A DNA stretch of 64,000 bases from Macrothele yani. Its lineage: Eukaryota > Arthropoda > Arachnida > Araneae > Macrothelidae. Under the pieces are notes generated by a model that ran no database searches, was not told where the DNA came from, and was given only the letters and a program-made list of their open reading frames with translations. Positions 61,189 to 64,000 of this stretch are shown in pieces. Position 1 is the stretch's first letter; each line of letters begins with the position of its first letter. The DNA lies in assembly GCA_039090855.1 (NCBI GenBank), contig CM077012.1, positions 142,386,541-142,450,540 of the forward strand, in the 5' to 3' direction. Made by a program: the position numbers and the translations under genes.

Positions 61189-64000
61189 TGCCAGTGCGAC
61201 ATGAAGGCAGAGGGTGCTAAGAATCCCCGGGCGACCGGACTAGGCTGCCATCTGATGCTGACCTTGGCTACGTATAATGGACGCTCCCTACCTTCTGATT
61301 CAAGGATTCTTGAATTGGAAGAAGAACTACAAAGGATCAAGTGGGACATCGTCGGGCTAAGTGAGGTAAGGAGAAAAGGAGATCTCAGTGAACTGAAAAG
61401 TGGACATATCTTCTACTATCGTGGGACAGATACTGGCAGAAATAGTGGTGTTGGATTTATAATAAACAAGAAACTGAAGGATAAAGTTGTAGAAGTTGAA
61501 AGTTCCTCTGACAGAGCTGCACGACTCGTTATCCAACTCTCGAGAAGATACCAGGCTCAGATTATTCAAACTTATGCACCCACCACAAGTCATCCTGAAG
61601 AAGAAATTGAAGAATTTTATGAGGAAATTCGTCTTCTAAATAATAAAGGTAAGCAGCACTTGAAGATAATTATGGGAGATTTCAATGCAAAAATAGGGCA
61701 ACGGCAACAGAATGAAACTTCAGTAGGTAAATTCGGTCACGGCAACAGAAACCAGTGTGGAAATACTCTCGTAGAGTTTGCAGAGGCAGAAGGGTTTTTC
61801 ATCTTGAACTCCTTTTTCAAGAAAAATCCACACAGGAAATGGACATGGAGACATCCAAATGGGACGAAAAGTGAAATTGATTTTATTATGTGTAACAAAA
61901 AATTCTCCATGGAAGACTGCAGTGTGCTAAACAAGTTCAACACAGGTAGTGACCATAGATTGGTGAGATGTAAGATGCACATCAACATTAAACTTGAACG
62001 TGGCAAGCTCATAAGACAAAGAAAATGTATTGACATAACCAGCCTTAAAAAACACCATAATGCCTTCAAATTGGAACTGAAGAACAGATTCTCTGCTTTA
62101 GAAGGCCTAACATCGGAAGAAGTGGATATTTCTTAAGTTAACAGAAAAGTAACAAAAGCTCTTATGGAAACAGCAACAAAATTACCTGGGTCTAAGAACA
62201 AGTTGCATGTGAACAAATTATCAGGAAAAACCAAAATGTTGATGCAAAAAAGAAGAGAGATGAGGACAACTAAAGAAGATGTGACTTCTAAATTGGAATA
62301 TATAGAGCTATGCAAGACAGTACGAAAAAGTATCACTGAAGACGTAAGGAAATTCAACTGTGAACTAGTGAGGAAAGCAATTGAAAACAACCAAAGCCTA
62401 AAGATAGCAAAGGGACATCTCAGTAAGGGAAGAAAACAGATTATGGCACTGAAAAAGAAGATGGTTCTGTAACAAGAAATAGAAGCAAAATTTTGACAAG
62501 AGTGAAAGATTTCTACTCCAAATTATATGAAAGGGATGATACATGTATTCCAGACATCATGAAAGGTACTAGTACCAGAGTTCTTCCAGTCCTCCCAGCA
62601 GAAGTTGCACATGCAATCAAGAACGTGAAGAAGCGGGGGAAAGCTCCAGGAGAAGATGGAATTAGTGTAGACATCATACAAAAAGCAAGTGGAGAAATCG
62701 AAACAGTACTCGCCCAAATTTTCACTCGATGCCTTAATGAAGGGAAGATTCCTGAGGATTGGAACAACGCTACAATGATCTTGCTACATAAAAAAGGTGA
62801 CATTGAGGATCTCAGAAACTACAGACCTATCAGCCTCCTCTCAGTGGTTTAGAAAATCTTCACTAAAGTTCTTTCACACTGCTTGAAGGTGACACTGGAC
62901 ATGGCTCAACCGAGAGAACAAGCTGGATTCAGGAGTGGCTACAGCACAATAGATCATATCCACGTACTGAGAGAACTAATTGAAAGAGCGAGGGAACATG
63001 AACTTCCATTGTGCATGGCTTTTATAGATTATGAAAAAGCCTTTGATTCGGTGAAACCATCAGCAGTTACAATGGCTCTGAAATCCTTCGGTATTGAAGA
63101 TGCGTACATTAATATTATTAATAACATCTATGAAAATGCAAGTGCAAAGATTCGGCTGTTTGAAAATACAGCACACATAAAAATTGGAAAAGGAGTGAGA
63201 CAAGGTGACACCATATCTCCAAAGCTCTTTAATGCCACATTGGAAAATGTCTTTCAATCACTGAACTGGGAAAACAAAGGGATAAAGATTAATGGAGATT
63301 ATCTAACCCACCTTCGTTTTGCTGATGACGTAGTCATTTTTGCAACTACCCCATCAAAGATGCAGAATATGATAGTGATGTTCAATGCTTTTACAAGAAA
63401 TGAAGATTTATCGATTGATGGAGAAAAGCTGGAGATAGCAGACACGTACGTTTATCTTGGACAGCAGATATCAAGTGAGGGTCACATTGATGAAGAAATT
63501 AATCGGCGTACAAAACTTGCCTGGAGAGCTTTTGGAAGAAACAGCATAATTTTCAAGAGGAATATGCCATTATGTCTTAAAAGAAAAGTATTTGATCAAT
63601 GCATCCTTCCAGTGCTACCTAACTAAAAAACATACAAAGACTGCAAACAACTCAAAGGCACATGGAGAGGTGCATGCTTAGTGTAACCAGAAGAGATAAG
63701 AAGAGGAACTCGTGGATCAGAAAAATGACAAGAGTGGAAGACATCATGATCGGAGTAAAATCCCTGAAATGGCAATGGGCTGGACATATTGCTAGAAGGA
63801 CAGACCATGGATGGACAGCCGAAATTTTAGACTGGATTCCGAGGTACAGGAAAAGACCCAGAAGACCACATGTGAGATGGGTGGATGAAATTCGAAAGTA
63901 AGCGGGAGTAACACGGAGGAGACTGGCACAAGACAGACCGTTGTGGAAGAAACTTGGGGAGACCTTCGTCCAGCAGTGGATTGATAATGGTTGACAATGA
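61189..64000 (+). mobile_element. RTE-like LINE copy R3, 5'-truncated, cut by window edge
   Basis: It begins at CCAGTGCGACATGAAGG (within the R2 leader/ORF start) and runs to the natural 3' end (GATTGATAATGGTTGACAATGA), where the (TGA)n tail would begin just outside the window. It is highly similar to R2 along its length. Confidence 0.93.
61201..63985 (+). pseudogene. RTE endonuclease-RT pseudogene
   Basis: Endonuclease motifs TYNGRSLPSDSR, GLSEVRRKG, QTYAPT, IMGDFNAKIG, TKSEIDFIMC and GSDHRLV are all present in the open frame 61201-62136. Stops and shifts follow at 62134-62136, near 62455, and 62850-62852. The RT keeps AFIDYEKAFDSV, GVRQGDTISPKLF and LRFADDVVIFA (about 63310-63340). Two deletions relative to R2: about 26 codons after ATTPSK (near 63360) and about 15 codons at PVLPN (near 63620). 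The frame resumes at RCMLSVTRRDKKRNSWIRKM and ends near the 3' tail with another stop at 63901. Inactive. Confidence 0.92.

Overview
This is eukaryotic, intron-poor, AT-rich DNA made almost entirely of transposable elements (TEs). There is no operon structure and no host protein-coding gene that I can name. The TE mix (Tc1/mariner, hAT, THAP/P-type, Ginger1, an RTE-like LINE of the kind often mis-annotated as 'craniofacial development protein 2-like', Penelope elements with GIY-YIG nucleases, and a tRNA-derived SINE) suggests an invertebrate animal, most likely an arthropod and perhaps a chelicerate. The species call is inference only.

Layout. 1-5.6 kb: Tc1 fragment, degenerate tandem repeats, and a hAT pseudogene split by a SINE. 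5.6-10.3 kb: 5'-truncated Penelope element, SINEs, unassigned DNA. 10.29-14.58 kb: hAT element (8-bp target duplication) whose transposase gene is split by a Helentron/HINE-like element with an array of ~152-bp repeats in a 457-bp higher-order pattern. 14.6-16.8 kb: LINE copy 1. 16.9-21.7 kb: duplicated blocks around tRNA-like sequences and a truncated RTE. 21.7-24.3 kb: two Tc1 relics and a SINE. 25.1-29.1 kb: duplicated tRNA-Thr locus interrupted by a Tc1 element. 29.56-45.3 kb: one minus-strand LINE copy cut by an intact full-length RTE element, a hAT-like MITE, a second copy of the 10-14 kb hAT family, and a Tc1 element; the Tc1 contains a P element, which contains a SINE. 46.3-47.7 kb: mariner with a SINE inside. 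49.7-56.75 kb: Ginger1-type element (4-bp GATA duplication) holding two head-to-head Penelope copies. 57.5-59.4 kb: two SINEs and a Tc1. 60-64 kb: tRNA-like SINE, a 135-bp tandem duplication and a third RTE copy running to the window edge.

Function. Almost every TE protein is broken by stops, frameshifts or lost catalytic residues. The exception is the 986-residue RTE ORF at 29711-32671 (minus), which keeps its endonuclease and reverse-transcriptase motifs. Transcribed non-TE genes are at most a tRNA-Gln (17195-17266) and a tRNA-Thr (25571-25643).

I do not see a new defence or metabolic system. The signals most worth following are the CTCF-core-like motif repeated about every 150 bp inside the HINE-like element, hammerhead-like hairpins at Penelope 3' ends, the dated nest of insertions at 29.6-45.3 kb, and the head-to-head Penelope pair inside Ginger1.
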